The notes beneath the pieces are model-generated. The model was not told the origin of the DNA. It worked only from the letters and a program-made list of their open reading frames with translations, and searched no databases. A program made the position numbers and the translations under genes. A DNA stretch of 44,571 nucleotides from Amycolatopsis thermalba (GTDB taxonomy: Bacteria > Actinomycetota > Actinomycetes > Mycobacteriales > Pseudonocardiaceae): assembly GCF_003385215.1 (NCBI RefSeq), contig NZ_PQHW01000054.1:1-44571 (forward strand), given 5' to 3'. Positions 26,853 to 35,146 of this stretch are shown here, piece after piece. How positions within the stretch are numbered: position 1 is the stretch's first letter; each line of letters begins with the position of its first letter.

Positions 26853-26866
26853 CACCCTAGGATACT

Positions 26867-26885
26867 CGCACCCAGGGCCGCACCC
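26867..26885 (+). promoter_or_regulatory. Putative integrase arm-type sites (right end)
   Basis: CGCACCC occurs at 26867-26873 and 26879-26885, in the same orientation and with the same 12-bp step as the pair at 991-1009. It lies between the integrase start and the att repeat, so it could also mediate autoregulation of int. Confidence 0.45.
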
Positions 26886-26922
26886 AATGATCAACTTTAC
26901 TTGATCGTCTGAAGTTGTTTCG

Positions 26923-26978
26923 CTGGTCAGGACCGGTGGGCCGGGCGGGGCTCGAACCCGCGGCCAAGGGATTATGAG
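26923..26978 (-). repeat. attR: Attachment-site copy in the intact tRNA, right boundary
   Basis: Identical over 56 bp to 841-896. It covers 14 bp past the tRNA 3' end up to two bases beyond the anticodon, so insertion leaves a full tRNA on this side. Crossover in or near the anticodon loop is likely, as for other tRNA-targeting integrases. Confidence 0.9.
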
Positions 26979-27010
26979 TCCCCTGCTCTAACCAGCTGAG
27001 CTACCGGCCC
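26937..27010 (-). tRNA. tRNA with anticodon CAT, Ile2-like
   Basis: The 74-nt gene reads GGGCCGG (acceptor), TA, GCTC-arm, anticodon stem GGGGA/TCCCT with loop CTCATAA, variable loop TGGCC, and T arm with GGTTCGAGCCC, ending in CCGGCCC plus A. The sequence around the anticodon and variable loop (GACTCATAATC ... CTTGG) matches bacterial tRNA-Ile2 better than elongator tRNA-Met. If so, the anticodon C would be changed to lysidine and read AUA. It is the integration target of the element. Confidence 0.9.
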
Positions 27011-27143
27011 CAGGCGGGCACGCCACGTCCGCGCCCGCACCCCGTCAGGGGTGAACGACAACATATCGCACCTCCAGCGACCACCACCGCGGTGGGCGGC
27101 TCACTCGAACGGCCCAGTGGTGGTGCACCTGCGGTGTCGAAAC

Positions 27144-27179
27144 GGTCAATTGACCCGCCGCAGCGCCTAGGATGGACCC
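27144..27179 (+). promoter_or_regulatory. Palindrome and -10 box before the Met-synthesis gene
   Basis: GGTCAATTGACC (27144-27155) is a perfect 12-bp palindrome. TAGGAT (27168-27173) lies 6 bp before ATG 27180, the spacing of a leaderless transcript. The palindrome sits where a repressor would block that promoter. Confidence 0.45.
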
Positions 27180-27254
27180 ATGGCGGGCGGCGCGGTGCTC
27201 TGGTGGGGGTGCGGCGCCGGCCGGGCCCTCGTGCACGTGCACGCCCGGAGGTAA
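27180..27254 (+). CDS. Possible leaderless leader peptide (24 aa)
   Basis: A short frame runs from ATG 27180 to TAA 27252-27254, starting 6 bp after the -10 box. It contains VLWWGCG, with two Trp and one Cys in a row of rare codons, and is followed 17 bp later by the GTG start of the methyltransferase. Actinobacteria use leaderless small frames to attenuate sulfur-amino-acid genes, so this might sense charged tRNA. Only position and sequence support it. Confidence 0.35.
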   Translation: MAGGAVLWWGCGAGRALVHVHARR

Positions 27255-27271
27255 CGACGCCGGGAGGGTAC

Positions 27272-29044
27272 GTGAGAGGTCGGTTCGCGGAGCAGCTGTC
27301 CGAGCGGGTTCTGGTGTTCGACGGGGCCATGGGCACCGTCCTGCACGTGGCCGGCAATTCGCTCGATCGGGCCCTACCCGAACTCAACCTCTCGAATCCC
27401 GAGCTGGTCAGCACGATCCACGAGAGCTACGTCGCGGCGGGGGCGGACGTCCTGCTCACCAACACCTTCGGCGCGAACCGGCTGCGGCTGGCCGAGCACG
27501 GGTGCTCGGTGAGCCCCCGGGACATCAACCTCGCCGCCGTCCGCCTGGCGCGGCAGGCCCGGCGCGGCGTGCACCGGACGATCTTCGTCGCCGGGGCGGT
27601 GTCGCCCGCGATCTCCTCCAGCCACCGGGCCGGGGTGCGCGCCGACGAGCGGGCCGAGGTCGTGCGCGAGCAGGTCCAGGCCCTCGTCGACGGCGGGGTC
27701 GACCTGCTGGTGCTGGAGACGTTCGGCTACCTCGACGAGCTGGTCGAGGCCATCACGGTGACCACCGAGGTCACCGACCTGCCGATCGTCGCCCAGGCGA
27801 CCTTCACCAGCGGCGGTCTCACGCCGGGCGGGGAGACCCCGCGCGAGGTGGTCAAGACGCTCGCCGCCCTGCCGGTCACCGCGGTCGGCGCCAACTGCAC
27901 CGTCGGCCCCCAGCACATGCTCGCGATCCTCGGCGAGCTCAAGGACGCCACCGACCTGCCGGTGGGCGTGCACCCGAACGCGGGCATGCCCCGGCGCACC
28001 GGGCGCCGCTTCAGCTACCCGGTCACCCGCGCGCACTTCGGCCGCTACGCCCGCCGCTACGCCGAGCACGGCGCCGCGATGATCGGTGGATGCTGCGGCA
28101 CCACGCCCAGCCACATCCGCGAGGTCGTCGCGCGCCTGGCCGACCTGCGTCCCCGCCAGGCCAACCCCGTGACGGCGGTGCCCAAGCCGCGTCCGGCGCC
28201 GCCCCAGAGCCCGCTCGCCCGGCGGCTGGCGCGACCCGGGTTCGTCCTCGCCGCGCAGGTCACCCCGCACGGCGAGCCGGAGGACGTCGAGCGCGTCCGC
28301 GGCGCCGATCTCGCGCTGGTGCGCGGCAACTTCGGCGAGGCCCTCCGCCTGGAGCGCGAGGCGGGCGTGGACACCATCACCACGGTCACCGCCTGGGACC
28401 GGTCGCTCGCCGCGCTGCAGGCGGACCTGCTGGGCGCGCACGCGTTCGGCCTGCGCACGGTGGTGTGCGAGACCGGCACGCCCGCGCCGCTGGGCGACTA
28501 CCCGGGCGCCGACGGCGTGTGGGAGGTCGACTCGGTGGGCCTGATCGGGCTGCTCGCCGGCCTCAACGCCGGCCGCGACCACACCGGTCTCACCCTGGCG
28601 ACCCGCACCGCGTTCCACATCGGCGCGCGCGTCAACCCCGGCGCGGAGGACGCGGACGCCGAGCTGGCCCGCACCAAGGCGAAGATCGCCGCGGGCGCGC
28701 AGTTCCTCATCACACGGCCGGTCTACGAGCTGGAAGGCCTGTCCCGGATCGCGACCGAACTGTCCGGTGTGGACATCCCGGTGCTGGTGGCGAGCGCGCG
28801 GCTGACCGGGTTCGCCGAGGCCGAGTACCTCGCCTACGAGGTCCCGGACGTGATGATCCCGCCGCGCGCGCTGTCCGAGCTGGAGGCGGCGGGGGAGCGG
28901 GAGGCCGAGGTCGGGCTGGCGCTGGCCGCGGAACTGCTCGACGGGGCGCGCGAGCTGGTCCGGGGTGCCGTGGTGGTCGCGGACGAACACCCCGGGAACG
29001 TCGCCTCGCTGCTGCGCCAGGAGAACCCGGCGATCCGGCTCTGA
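27272..29044 (+). CDS. Homocysteine S-methyltransferase/methylenetetrahydrofolate reductase fusion
   Basis: The protein has 590 aa from GTG 27272 (GGGAGGG upstream). Residues 1-300 are a homocysteine S-methyltransferase: LVFDGAMGTVL, ANCTVGP, and the zinc site MIGGCCGTTPSH. Residues about 320-590 are a MetF-type reductase (PGFVLAAQVTPHGEP, then RVNPGAEDADAEL and AGAQFLITRPVYELE). The architecture is that of YitJ-like bifunctional proteins, which make methyltetrahydrofolate and methylate homocysteine to methionine. It is chromosomal, just outside the element, and may be controlled by the upstream palindrome and leader frame. Confidence 0.88.
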   Translation: MRGRFAEQLSERVLVFDGAMGTVLHVAGNSLDRALPELNLSNPELVSTIHESYVAAGADVLLTNTFGANRLRLAEHGCSVSPRDINLAAVRLARQARRGVHRTIFVAGAVSPAISSSHRAGVRADERAEVVREQVQALVDGGVDLLVLETFGYLDELVEAITVTTEVTDLPIVAQATFTSGGLTPGGETPREVVKTLAALPVTAVGANCTVGPQHMLAILGELKDATDLPVGVHPNAGMPRRTGRRFSYPVTRAHFGRYARRYAEHGAAMIGGCCGTTPSHIREVVARLADLRPRQANPVTAVPKPRPAPPQSPLARRLARPGFVLAAQVTPHGEPEDVERVRGADLALVRGNFGEALRLEREAGVDTITTVTAWDRSLAALQADLLGAHAFGLRTVVCETGTPAPLGDYPGADGVWEVDSVGLIGLLAGLNAGRDHTGLTLATRTAFHIGARVNPGAEDADAELARTKAKIAAGAQFLITRPVYELEGLSRIATELSGVDIPVLVASARLTGFAEAEYLAYEVPDVMIPPRALSELEAAGEREAEVGLALAAELLDGARELVRGAVVVADEHPGNVASLLRQENPAIRL

Positions 29045-29053
29045 GCGTCCGGG

Positions 29054-30268
29054 TCAGACCAGTGCGAGGTCGTGCGCGACCACGCGCCCGGCGTGGATCA
29101 CCGTGCGGTGTGGCAGCCGGTCCTGCACCGCGGCCGCGGGCGCCTCGCCGTCGAGCAGCACCAGGTCGGCCGGGTCGCCCACCGCGACGCCGGGGCGGTC
29201 GGCCACACCCCGCAGCGGCGGCAGCGACGGGTCGATCACCGTCGCGCCGCCCCAGGTGCCGACGGCCAGCGCGTGCTCCACCAGGTCGTCGTTGCGGAAC
29301 CCGTTGGTGAACGCCAGCTGCCAGGTGCGGTCGAGCAGGTCCGCGTTGCCGTAGGGGGACCAGTAGTCGCGCTGCCCGTCGTCGCCCAGGCCGACCCGGA
29401 TCCCGGCTTCGGTGAGCCGCCGCAGCGGCAGCGTGTTGCGGCCCGGTGGCGCGACGGTGGCGACCGAGATGTCCAGCTCGGCCATCTCGGCCAGCACCTC
29501 GTCCAGCCGCGGCGACGGGGTGTGGGCGAGCGTGAAGGCGTGCGAGATCGTGACCCTGCCACGCAGGTCCAGCGCCCGCGTCCGCTCGATGATCAGCTCC
29601 AGGCTGAACAGGCCCAGCTCGCCGGGTTCGTGCAGGTGGACGTCCACGGCGGCCCCGAACCGCTCGGCCAGGCCGAACACGATGTCCAGGTGCCGCACCG
29701 GATCCCGGTCCAGGCCGCACGGGTCGATGCCGCCCACCACGTCGGCGCCGTTGCGCAGCGCGGCCTCCATCAGCTCCGGCACGCCGGGTTCGCGCAGCAG
29801 CCCGGCCTGGGGGAAGGCGATGATCTCGACGTCGGCGCGCTCGGCGTGGGTTTCGCGGGCGGCGACGACGGCTTCGAGGCGGTCCAGCTTGCAGTCGGCG
29901 TCGACCTGCGCGTAGCCGCGCACCCGGGTGACGCCGTGCGCGATGAGCCGGCCGAGCATGTGGGTGGAGCGCTCGGTCATCGGCGCCTCGGCCTCGCGCC
30001 AGTGCGCCCGGTCGTGCAGCATGTTCGCCCATACGCCGCCGGGGGAGTCGTTGGGGCGCCACGGCAGCCCCAGCCGCGTGGAGTCCAGGTGGACGTGCAC
30101 GTCGGAGAACGACGGCACGAGCAGCCGCCCCTCGCCGTCGAGACGGGTCACCCCCGCGGGCGCGGCGGCACCGGCCGCGGTCACCGCGGCGATGCGGCCG
30201 TCGCGGATCTCCACATCGGACAGGGGACCGCCCCACGGGCGCACGCCGGTCACGTACAGGTCGTTCAC
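29054..30268 (-). CDS. Amidohydrolase, cytosine-deaminase-like
   Basis: The protein has 404 aa from GTG 30268, with a GATCCT box 6 bp upstream suggesting a leaderless message. Metal ligands of the superfamily are visible: HVHLD near the start, VDVHLHEPGE in the middle, SHAFTL, and LGDDG near 290. Overall it resembles CodA-type deaminases or N-isopropylammelide hydrolases, so a nitrogen heterocycle is the likely substrate. It converges with the methyltransferase gene (9-bp gap). Confidence 0.8.
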   Translation of the reverse strand: MNDLYVTGVRPWGGPLSDVEIRDGRIAAVTAAGAAAPAGVTRLDGEGRLLVPSFSDVHVHLDSTRLGLPWRPNDSPGGVWANMLHDRAHWREAEAPMTERSTHMLGRLIAHGVTRVRGYAQVDADCKLDRLEAVVAARETHAERADVEIIAFPQAGLLREPGVPELMEAALRNGADVVGGIDPCGLDRDPVRHLDIVFGLAERFGAAVDVHLHEPGELGLFSLELIIERTRALDLRGRVTISHAFTLAHTPSPRLDEVLAEMAELDISVATVAPPGRNTLPLRRLTEAGIRVGLGDDGQRDYWSPYGNADLLDRTWQLAFTNGFRNDDLVEHALAVGTWGGATVIDPSLPPLRGVADRPGVAVGDPADLVLLDGEAPAAAVQDRLPHRTVIHAGRVVAHDLALV

Positions 30269-30322
30269 CGGTCCAGGATCGCACGACGTGCGCCGGTGCC
30301 CCGCTTGATCCATCCTGGGCGG

Positions 30323-31198
30323 GTGGCGGTGGACACCGAGGAGGCCCGGCGGACGGCCGGTGTGCCGGCGCGGCGCTGGCTGGTGATCGCGGGCGTGGCG
30401 GCCGCGGTGGCGGTGGCGGTCTACTTGCTCGCCGTGTGCACGGCGACCGGGCAGGCGCTGGAGAACGCCGCGCTGCGGGGAGCGGACCAGGCGGACGCGG
30501 CCGAGTCCGCGCAGGCGTGGCGGGCCCTGGACGAGATCACGGTCTACTCGCTGGCCGCGGCGACGCTGGTCATCGCCCTGACCGGGGCGCTGCGCCGCCG
30601 CTGGGACCTGGCGGTCGCGGCCGCCGGGGTGATCGTGCTCGGCCAGGTGGTCGTGCAGGTGCTGAAGCGGTTCGTGCTGGTCCGGCCCGCGCTGGTGCCG
30701 GTGACGGGCGACTTCGCCGGCAACAGCCTGCCCAGCGGCCACACCACGGTCGCCATGACCGTGCTGTTCGCCGCGGTGATCGTCGCGCCGTACCGGTGGC
30801 GCGGGGCGGTGATGCTGGTCGTGCTGCCGTGGGCGGTGGGGATCGGGCAGTACACGCTCACCGCGAAGTGGCACCGGCTGTCCGACACCCTCGCCGCCGA
30901 CGCGATCGCCCTCGCGCTGGCGGCGCTCGCGTCGTGGTGGCTGGCGCGGCGGGGCGCGGTGCGCCCGTACGAGGGAAAGCGGCGGGTCGGCCGGGTGGTG
31001 ATCGGCTCCCTCGCCGTGGTCGCCGCCCTGGCCGGCCTGACCCTCGGCGGCATCCTCTGGGGAGTCCCGCTGGCGCGCGAGGGCCTAACCGGGGCGGACG
31101 AGTGGGTGATCCACCTGGGCGCCGGATCGTTCGCCTCCGCCGGGTCGATCGTCGCGGCGCTGGTGTTCCTGCTGTCCTGGCGGCGGCTGGCGACCTAG
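30323..31198 (+). CDS. PAP2-family membrane phosphatase
   Basis: The protein has 291 aa from GTG 30323. It has about six membrane segments. The three PAP2 motifs are visible: KRFVLVRP, then NSLPSGHTT, then AKWHRLSDTLAAD (first position Ala instead of Ser). Such enzymes dephosphorylate lipid phosphates such as undecaprenyl diphosphate or phosphatidic acid. CATCCT 6 bp upstream of GTG suggests a leaderless start. It overlaps the end of the SDR gene by 4 bp, tail to tail. Confidence 0.82.
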   Translation: MAVDTEEARRTAGVPARRWLVIAGVAAAVAVAVYLLAVCTATGQALENAALRGADQADAAESAQAWRALDEITVYSLAAATLVIALTGALRRRWDLAVAAAGVIVLGQVVVQVLKRFVLVRPALVPVTGDFAGNSLPSGHTTVAMTVLFAAVIVAPYRWRGAVMLVVLPWAVGIGQYTLTAKWHRLSDTLAADAIALALAALASWWLARRGAVRPYEGKRRVGRVVIGSLAVVAALAGLTLGGILWGVPLAREGLTGADEWVIHLGAGSFASAGSIVAALVFLLSWRRLAT

Positions 31199-31956
31199 TG
31201 CTTGCCGTGCGGGTCGGCGGCGTTGAGGGTCGCCACGACCTGCTCGTAGTCGCCGCGGGCCTCGCCGTAGCGGAGGAACTTCACGCGCTCCACCTGGATC
31301 TCCTTCGCGTCCGGCTGGGACTCGAACAGCTTGATCACCTCGTCGGCGAACTCGTCCAGCGGCATCGCGAAGCCGCTGTCCTCCTGGCCGGGCAGCAGCG
31401 CCGTCCGCACCGACGGCGGCTCCAGCTCGACCACCCGCACGGTGGTGTCCGCCAGCTGCAGCCGCAGCGACTCGCTGAGCATGTGGATGGCCGCCTTGCT
31501 CGCGTTGTAGCTCGGCGTGGCCGCCAGCGGCGCGAACGCCAGGCCCGAGGACACCGTCACGATCGTCGCGTCCGGCCGGGCCCGCAGGTGCTCGACGAAC
31601 GCGGCGATCAGCCGGATCGGGCCGAGCAGGTTCGTGGTCACGGTCTCCTCGGCCGAGGCCAGGAACCCGTCCGGGTGGTGCCAGTCCTCCACACGCATGA
31701 TGCCGGCCATCGCGACGACCACGTTGAGGTCCGGGTGCCTGGCGATCACCTCGGCGGCCGCGGCGCGGATGCTGCCGGCGTCGGCGGTGTCGATCCGCAC
31801 GGTGTCGAACCCGTCGGCGGCGAGCTCGTCGAGCAGTTCGGTGCGGCGGCCGCCGATGATGACCGTGTTGCCCTTGGCCCGCAGCCGCCGCGCGAGCGCG
31901 AGGCCGATACCGCTGGTCGATCCGGGGATGAAGACGGTGTTTCCGCTGATGTCCAT
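31195..31956 (-). CDS. Short-chain dehydrogenase, DltE-like
   Basis: The protein has 253 aa from ATG 31956. The NAD(P) motif is GSTSGIGLALA; NVVVAMAGI follows; the active-site pair is S in VTVSSGLAF and YNASK. The form is that of DltE-like SDRs. It is divergent from the XRE-type regulator at 32056, which probably controls it. The substrate is unknown. Confidence 0.82.
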   Translation of the reverse strand: MDISGNTVFIPGSTSGIGLALARRLRAKGNTVIIGGRRTELLDELAADGFDTVRIDTADAGSIRAAAAEVIARHPDLNVVVAMAGIMRVEDWHHPDGFLASAEETVTTNLLGPIRLIAAFVEHLRARPDATIVTVSSGLAFAPLAATPSYNASKAAIHMLSESLRLQLADTTVRVVELEPPSVRTALLPGQEDSGFAMPLDEFADEVIKLFESQPDAKEIQVERVKFLRYGEARGDYEQVVATLNAADPHGKH

Positions 31957-32055
31957 GCCCCGAGTCTGTCCAGCGGGGCGGACGCGAAGAAGAGATCGCT
32001 CATCGGGGGATCGGCGATCCCTGGTTCGCGCCGGGCGGGTGCGGATACTGGGGGC

Positions 32056-32901
32056 ATGGATCGTGTGGAGCTGGCGGCGTTCCTGCGCCGACGCCGGGAG
32101 CAGCTGCGGCCCGACGACGTCGGGCTGCCCGCCGGGCCCCGCCGCCGCGCGACCGGCCTGCGGCGGGAGGAGGTGGCGGCGCTGGCGGCGATGTCGACGG
32201 ACTACTACACCCGGCTGGAGCAGCAGCGCGGCCCGCAGCCGAGCGAGCAGATGCTGGCCGCACTCGCCCGCGCGTTGCGCCTGACCGGCACCGAGCGCGA
32301 CTACCTGTTCCGGATCGCCGGCCGCAACGCCCCCACCCCGGTGGCCGCGGCCGCCCACGTGGCGCCCGCGTTGCAGCGGGTGCTGGACCGGCTGTCGGAC
32401 ACGCCCGCGCTGATCCTGTCCAACCTCGGCGAGGTGCTCGTGCAGAACAGCATGGCCGACGCCCTCTACGGCGACCGGTCCCACCTCACGGGGTGGGCAC
32501 GCAGCGAGATCTACCGCTGGTTCACCGACCCGGCCGAGCGCCTGATCTACCCCGAGCACGACCGCGCCCGCCAGGGCCGCGCGCTGGTGGCCGGCCTGCG
32601 TGCCGCCCTCGGGTCGATGGGCCCGCGGTCCCGCGCCGGGGAGCTGGTGCGCGTGCTGTCGAAGGCCAGCCCGGAGTTCGCGGACCTGTGGGAACGCCAC
32701 GAGGTCGCCAAACGCTTCGTGGACCACAAGATCCTCGTGCACCCGCAGCTGGGCGAGATCGAGGTGGACTGCCAGGTGCTGTTCACCGAGGACCAGTCGC
32801 AGATGCTGCTGGTGCTCACGGCCCCGCCGCGCACCGAGGCGGCGGAGAAGCTGAAGCTGCTCGGCGTGGTGGGCACCGAGCGGTTCGACGCGGTCCGGTA
32901 G
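32056..32901 (+). CDS. XRE regulator with MmyB-like sensor domain
   Basis: The protein has 281 aa from ATG 32056; GATACT ends 6 bp before the start, so the message is probably leaderless. The HTH spans residues 5-75 (ATGLRREEVAALAAMSTDYY, then TRLEQQRG). The C-terminal part (SDTPALILSNLGEVLVQN, then YPEHDRARQ) is the MmyB-like PAS fold that binds fatty-acid-like ligands. It pairs with the divergent SDR gene. The stop TAG lies exactly at the edge of the MITE-like element. Confidence 0.85.
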   Translation: MDRVELAAFLRRRREQLRPDDVGLPAGPRRRATGLRREEVAALAAMSTDYYTRLEQQRGPQPSEQMLAALARALRLTGTERDYLFRIAGRNAPTPVAAAAHVAPALQRVLDRLSDTPALILSNLGEVLVQNSMADALYGDRSHLTGWARSEIYRWFTDPAERLIYPEHDRARQGRALVAGLRAALGSMGPRSRAGELVRVLSKASPEFADLWERHEVAKRFVDHKILVHPQLGEIEVDCQVLFTEDQSQMLLVLTAPPRTEAAEKLKLLGVVGTERFDAVR

Positions 32902-33219
32902 ATGAGTGAGTCCGACCTTGGTCAGTGGTCGTTGGTGATCAGGGTTCGGGTGGTGGGTTGGCTGGTCGCGGGGTTGTGCCGCCCCGCGTGGTGAGGTAGG
33001 TGTCCGGTTCGCGGGAGGCGTAGCTCTTGTCGGCCAGGGTCAGCAGTTCAGCATCCGACAGCCGGGATGGCCTGCCGACACGAGCGGGCTTACCGAGGTG
33101 GTCATCGATCTCGACCTGCAGTGCGGTCACAAGGGTGTTCAGGTCGGTCGTCACAAACCGATCTCGAACACCCTTCACCCCTCTCCCGACACTGCCCAGA
33201 CCCAGGACTCACTCATCTA
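32899..33219 (-). mobile_element. MITE-like element with 15-bp terminal inverted repeats
   Basis: TAGATGAGTGAGTCC (32899-32913) is the exact inverse of GGACTCACTCATCTA (33205-33219). Inside, on the minus strand, a 79-codon frame joins an N-terminal piece of an IS982-type transposase (TDLNTLVTALQVEIDDHL, then GRPSRLSDAELLTLA) directly to a piece from further on in such proteins (DKSYASREPDTYLT). The middle of the transposase is therefore deleted. It sits between two convergent genes. The duplicated target may be TA. It fills the otherwise gene-free gap at 32902-33221. Confidence 0.75.
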
Positions 33220-33221
33220 GA

Positions 33222-34358
33222 TCAGGCGAAGCGCTCCCGCACCTCCTCGGCCGTCAGGCCGAACTCCGCCAGCGTGTAGCGGTGCGAGGGGCGCGCCGCG
33301 CCGGTCGTGCTCTCCGCGTACACCGCCCGCATCGCCGACTCCGCCTCGGCCGTGAACGGCAGTCCGAAGTGGTCGTACACCGACGCGACGACCCGCAGCG
33401 GGTCGGCCACGAAGTCGGCGTAGTCGACGTCGTGGAACTGCGCCGGGTCGTGCTTGGCCCGCTCCCGCCTGAACGTCGCCGCGCCGCGGGACCACAGCTC
33501 CAGCTGCGCACGGCCCACCACCGGCCCGGAGAACACCGTCGACCAGCCCGCCGACGCCTGCTGGTTGAGGCTGCACACCGACGCGATGATCGTCTCCGGG
33601 GCGCGGTGGGTCTGGATCACCAGCGCGTCCGGGTAGACCGCGAGCAGCGCGTCCAGCGCGAACAGGTGCGACGGGTTCTTCAGCACCCACCGCTTGTCCG
33701 CGTCCGGCAGCCCGATCAGCTGCAGGTTGCGCCGGTGCCGCGCGTAGGCGTCCGTCCAGTCCTGCGCCGCCAGCCACTGCGAGTACGTCGGCACGTGGGC
33801 CAGGCACTCGTAGGACACCGACTTCGCCGACTGCCGCAGCAGTTGCCAGCACTCCTCGACCTGCTCGGCCGAGCTGTGGTGCACGCCGAGGAACTCCGGG
33901 TGCTCGACGTGGTGCTTTTCGTACCCTGCCTGGATGCCCTGGAACACCGGGTCGTCCGCCCACGTCTCGCGCGGGGGCCGGGGCTGCGGCACCTCGGTCA
34001 GCCACACCTCCAGGCCCTGGTGCGCCGGGTCCGCGGTGAGCAGCCGGTGCAGCGCGGTGGTGCCGGTGCGGGGCAGCCCGGTGACGAAGATCGGCCGCTC
34101 GATCCGCACGTCCGCGTGCGCCGGGTTCCGCTTCCACGCCTGTTCGCTGAGCAGCCGCGCCACCAGCGCCTGCCGAAGGAACGCGCGCTTGATCTTGTTG
34201 CCGAACGGCGTCAGCCCGGCGTCGCGGGCGTAGGACTCCAGCAGCACGGCCAGGCCCTCGCGGTACTCGTCGCCCCCGAAATCGGACAAGCCGCAGAACC
34301 GGGTGGCCGATTCGTGCAGGTCCTCGACCGTGCCGACGCTGTCGCGCCCGATGCTCAC
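33222..34358 (-). CDS. Sulfotransferase (Rv3529c-like)
   Basis: The protein has 378 aa from GTG 34358, with AGGAGG 7 bp upstream. The PAPS 5'-phosphosulfate loop is GLPRTGTTALHRLL; the 3'-phosphate region is KNPSHLFALDALL followed by DALVIQTHRAPETIIAS. These are typical of the actinobacterial sulfotransferase family. It is the last gene of the SnoaL-DUF1214-SDR-sulfotransferase operon. In Mycobacterium tuberculosis the set Rv3531c-Rv3530c-Rv3529c has the same order and belongs, as I recall, to the KstR (cholesterol) regulon. It would transfer sulfate from PAPS to a hydroxylated substrate, possibly a sterol. Confidence 0.8.
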   Translation of the reverse strand: MSIGRDSVGTVEDLHESATRFCGLSDFGGDEYREGLAVLLESYARDAGLTPFGNKIKRAFLRQALVARLLSEQAWKRNPAHADVRIERPIFVTGLPRTGTTALHRLLTADPAHQGLEVWLTEVPQPRPPRETWADDPVFQGIQAGYEKHHVEHPEFLGVHHSSAEQVEECWQLLRQSAKSVSYECLAHVPTYSQWLAAQDWTDAYARHRRNLQLIGLPDADKRWVLKNPSHLFALDALLAVYPDALVIQTHRAPETIIASVCSLNQQASAGWSTVFSGPVVGRAQLELWSRGAATFRRERAKHDPAQFHDVDYADFVADPLRVVASVYDHFGLPFTAEAESAMRAVYAESTTGAARPSHRYTLAEFGLTAEEVRERFA

Positions 34359-34369
34359 CGGATGCCTCC

Positions 34370-35146
34370 TCAGTGGTGGTACTCGCCGCAGTTGACGTCC
34401 AGGCACTGCCCGGTGATCGCCCGCGCCATCGGTGAGGCCAGGAAGATCACGGCGTCGGCGATCTCGTCGGGTTCGGGCAGGCGGCGCAGGTCGATGCCCG
34501 ACGCGGTCTCGGCGTAGACCTCGTCGCGGGTGATGCCGCGCTGCTCGGCGAGGTAGCCGAAGTACCACTTCAGCGTGTCCGCCCAGATGTAGCCGGGCGC
34601 GACCGAGTTGACCCGGATGCCGCGTGGCCCCAGCTCGGTCGCCAGGCTCTGCGCCAGCGCGAGCAGGCTCGCCTTCGCCATCTTGTACGGCCCGTACGGC
34701 TGCCGGGAATGCCGCAGCACCGCCGAGTTGATCATCACCACCGAGCCGCCCGCCGTCTCCAGCGCGGGCAGGAACAACCGGGTCAGCCGCAGCGCGGCGA
34801 TCGAGCCGGCCTCGAACCCGGCGCGCACCCCGTCCAGCTCCACCTTCGCCAGATCGGTCATCGGCGGGATCGCGAACGCGTTGTGCACCAGGGCGTCCAC
34901 CCGGCCGAAAGCGTCCACAGTGGCCTCGACGAGCCGTCGCGCGTCCGCCTCGCTGGTGACGTCCGCAGGCACCGAGATCGCGCGGCGGCCCAGCTCGTCG
35001 ATCTCCTTGGCGATGTCGGTCAGCCGGGATTCGGTGCGTGCCGCGAGCACCACGTCGGCGCCGGCCTTCGCGCTCGCCACCGCGATCGACCGGCCGAGCC
35101 CGGGCCCGACGCCGGAGACCACGACCACCTTGTCGCGCAACAACAT
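34370..35146 (-). CDS. Short-chain dehydrogenase (Rv3530c-like)
   Basis: The protein has 258 aa from ATG 35146, which shares a base with the stop of the gene before it (TGATG). It has SGVGPGLGRSIA for NAD(P) binding, LVHNAF, and YGPYKMAKASLL with the catalytic Tyr-x3-Lys, preceded by MINSAV with the Ser. Its partners indicate a hydroxysteroid or alcohol substrate. It lies 11 bp upstream of the sulfotransferase. Confidence 0.82.
   Translation of the reverse strand: MLLRDKVVVVSGVGPGLGRSIAVASAKAGADVVLAARTESRLTDIAKEIDELGRRAISVPADVTSEADARRLVEATVDAFGRVDALVHNAFAIPPMTDLAKVELDGVRAGFEAGSIAALRLTRLFLPALETAGGSVVMINSAVLRHSRQPYGPYKMAKASLLALAQSLATELGPRGIRVNSVAPGYIWADTLKWYFGYLAEQRGITRDEVYAETASGIDLRRLPEPDEIADAVIFLASPMARAITGQCLDVNCGEYHH

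Larger units (their letters stand above)
841..26978. mobile_element. AICE-like integrative element of about 26 kb
   Basis: The element is bounded by a 56-bp direct repeat (841-896 and 26923-26978) that covers the 3' half of a tRNA gene. It contains a tyrosine integrase next to the tRNA, an HTH/Xis-like protein, an FtsK-like translocase with Spd-type membrane proteins, a GntR regulator and a Nudix protein. This is the gene set of actinomycete integrative and conjugative elements such as pSAM2, which move double-stranded DNA with a single FtsK-like protein. I see no replication initiator (RepSA, RepAM or Prim-Pol) and no relaxase. Cargo makes up more than half of the length. Whether it can still excise is unknown. 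Confidence 0.8.

Noticed and set aside
27231-27242. GTGCACGTGCAC palindrome as an operator
   Set aside because: It lies inside the possible leader frame (Val-His-Val-His codons) and such dyads arise easily in this base composition.
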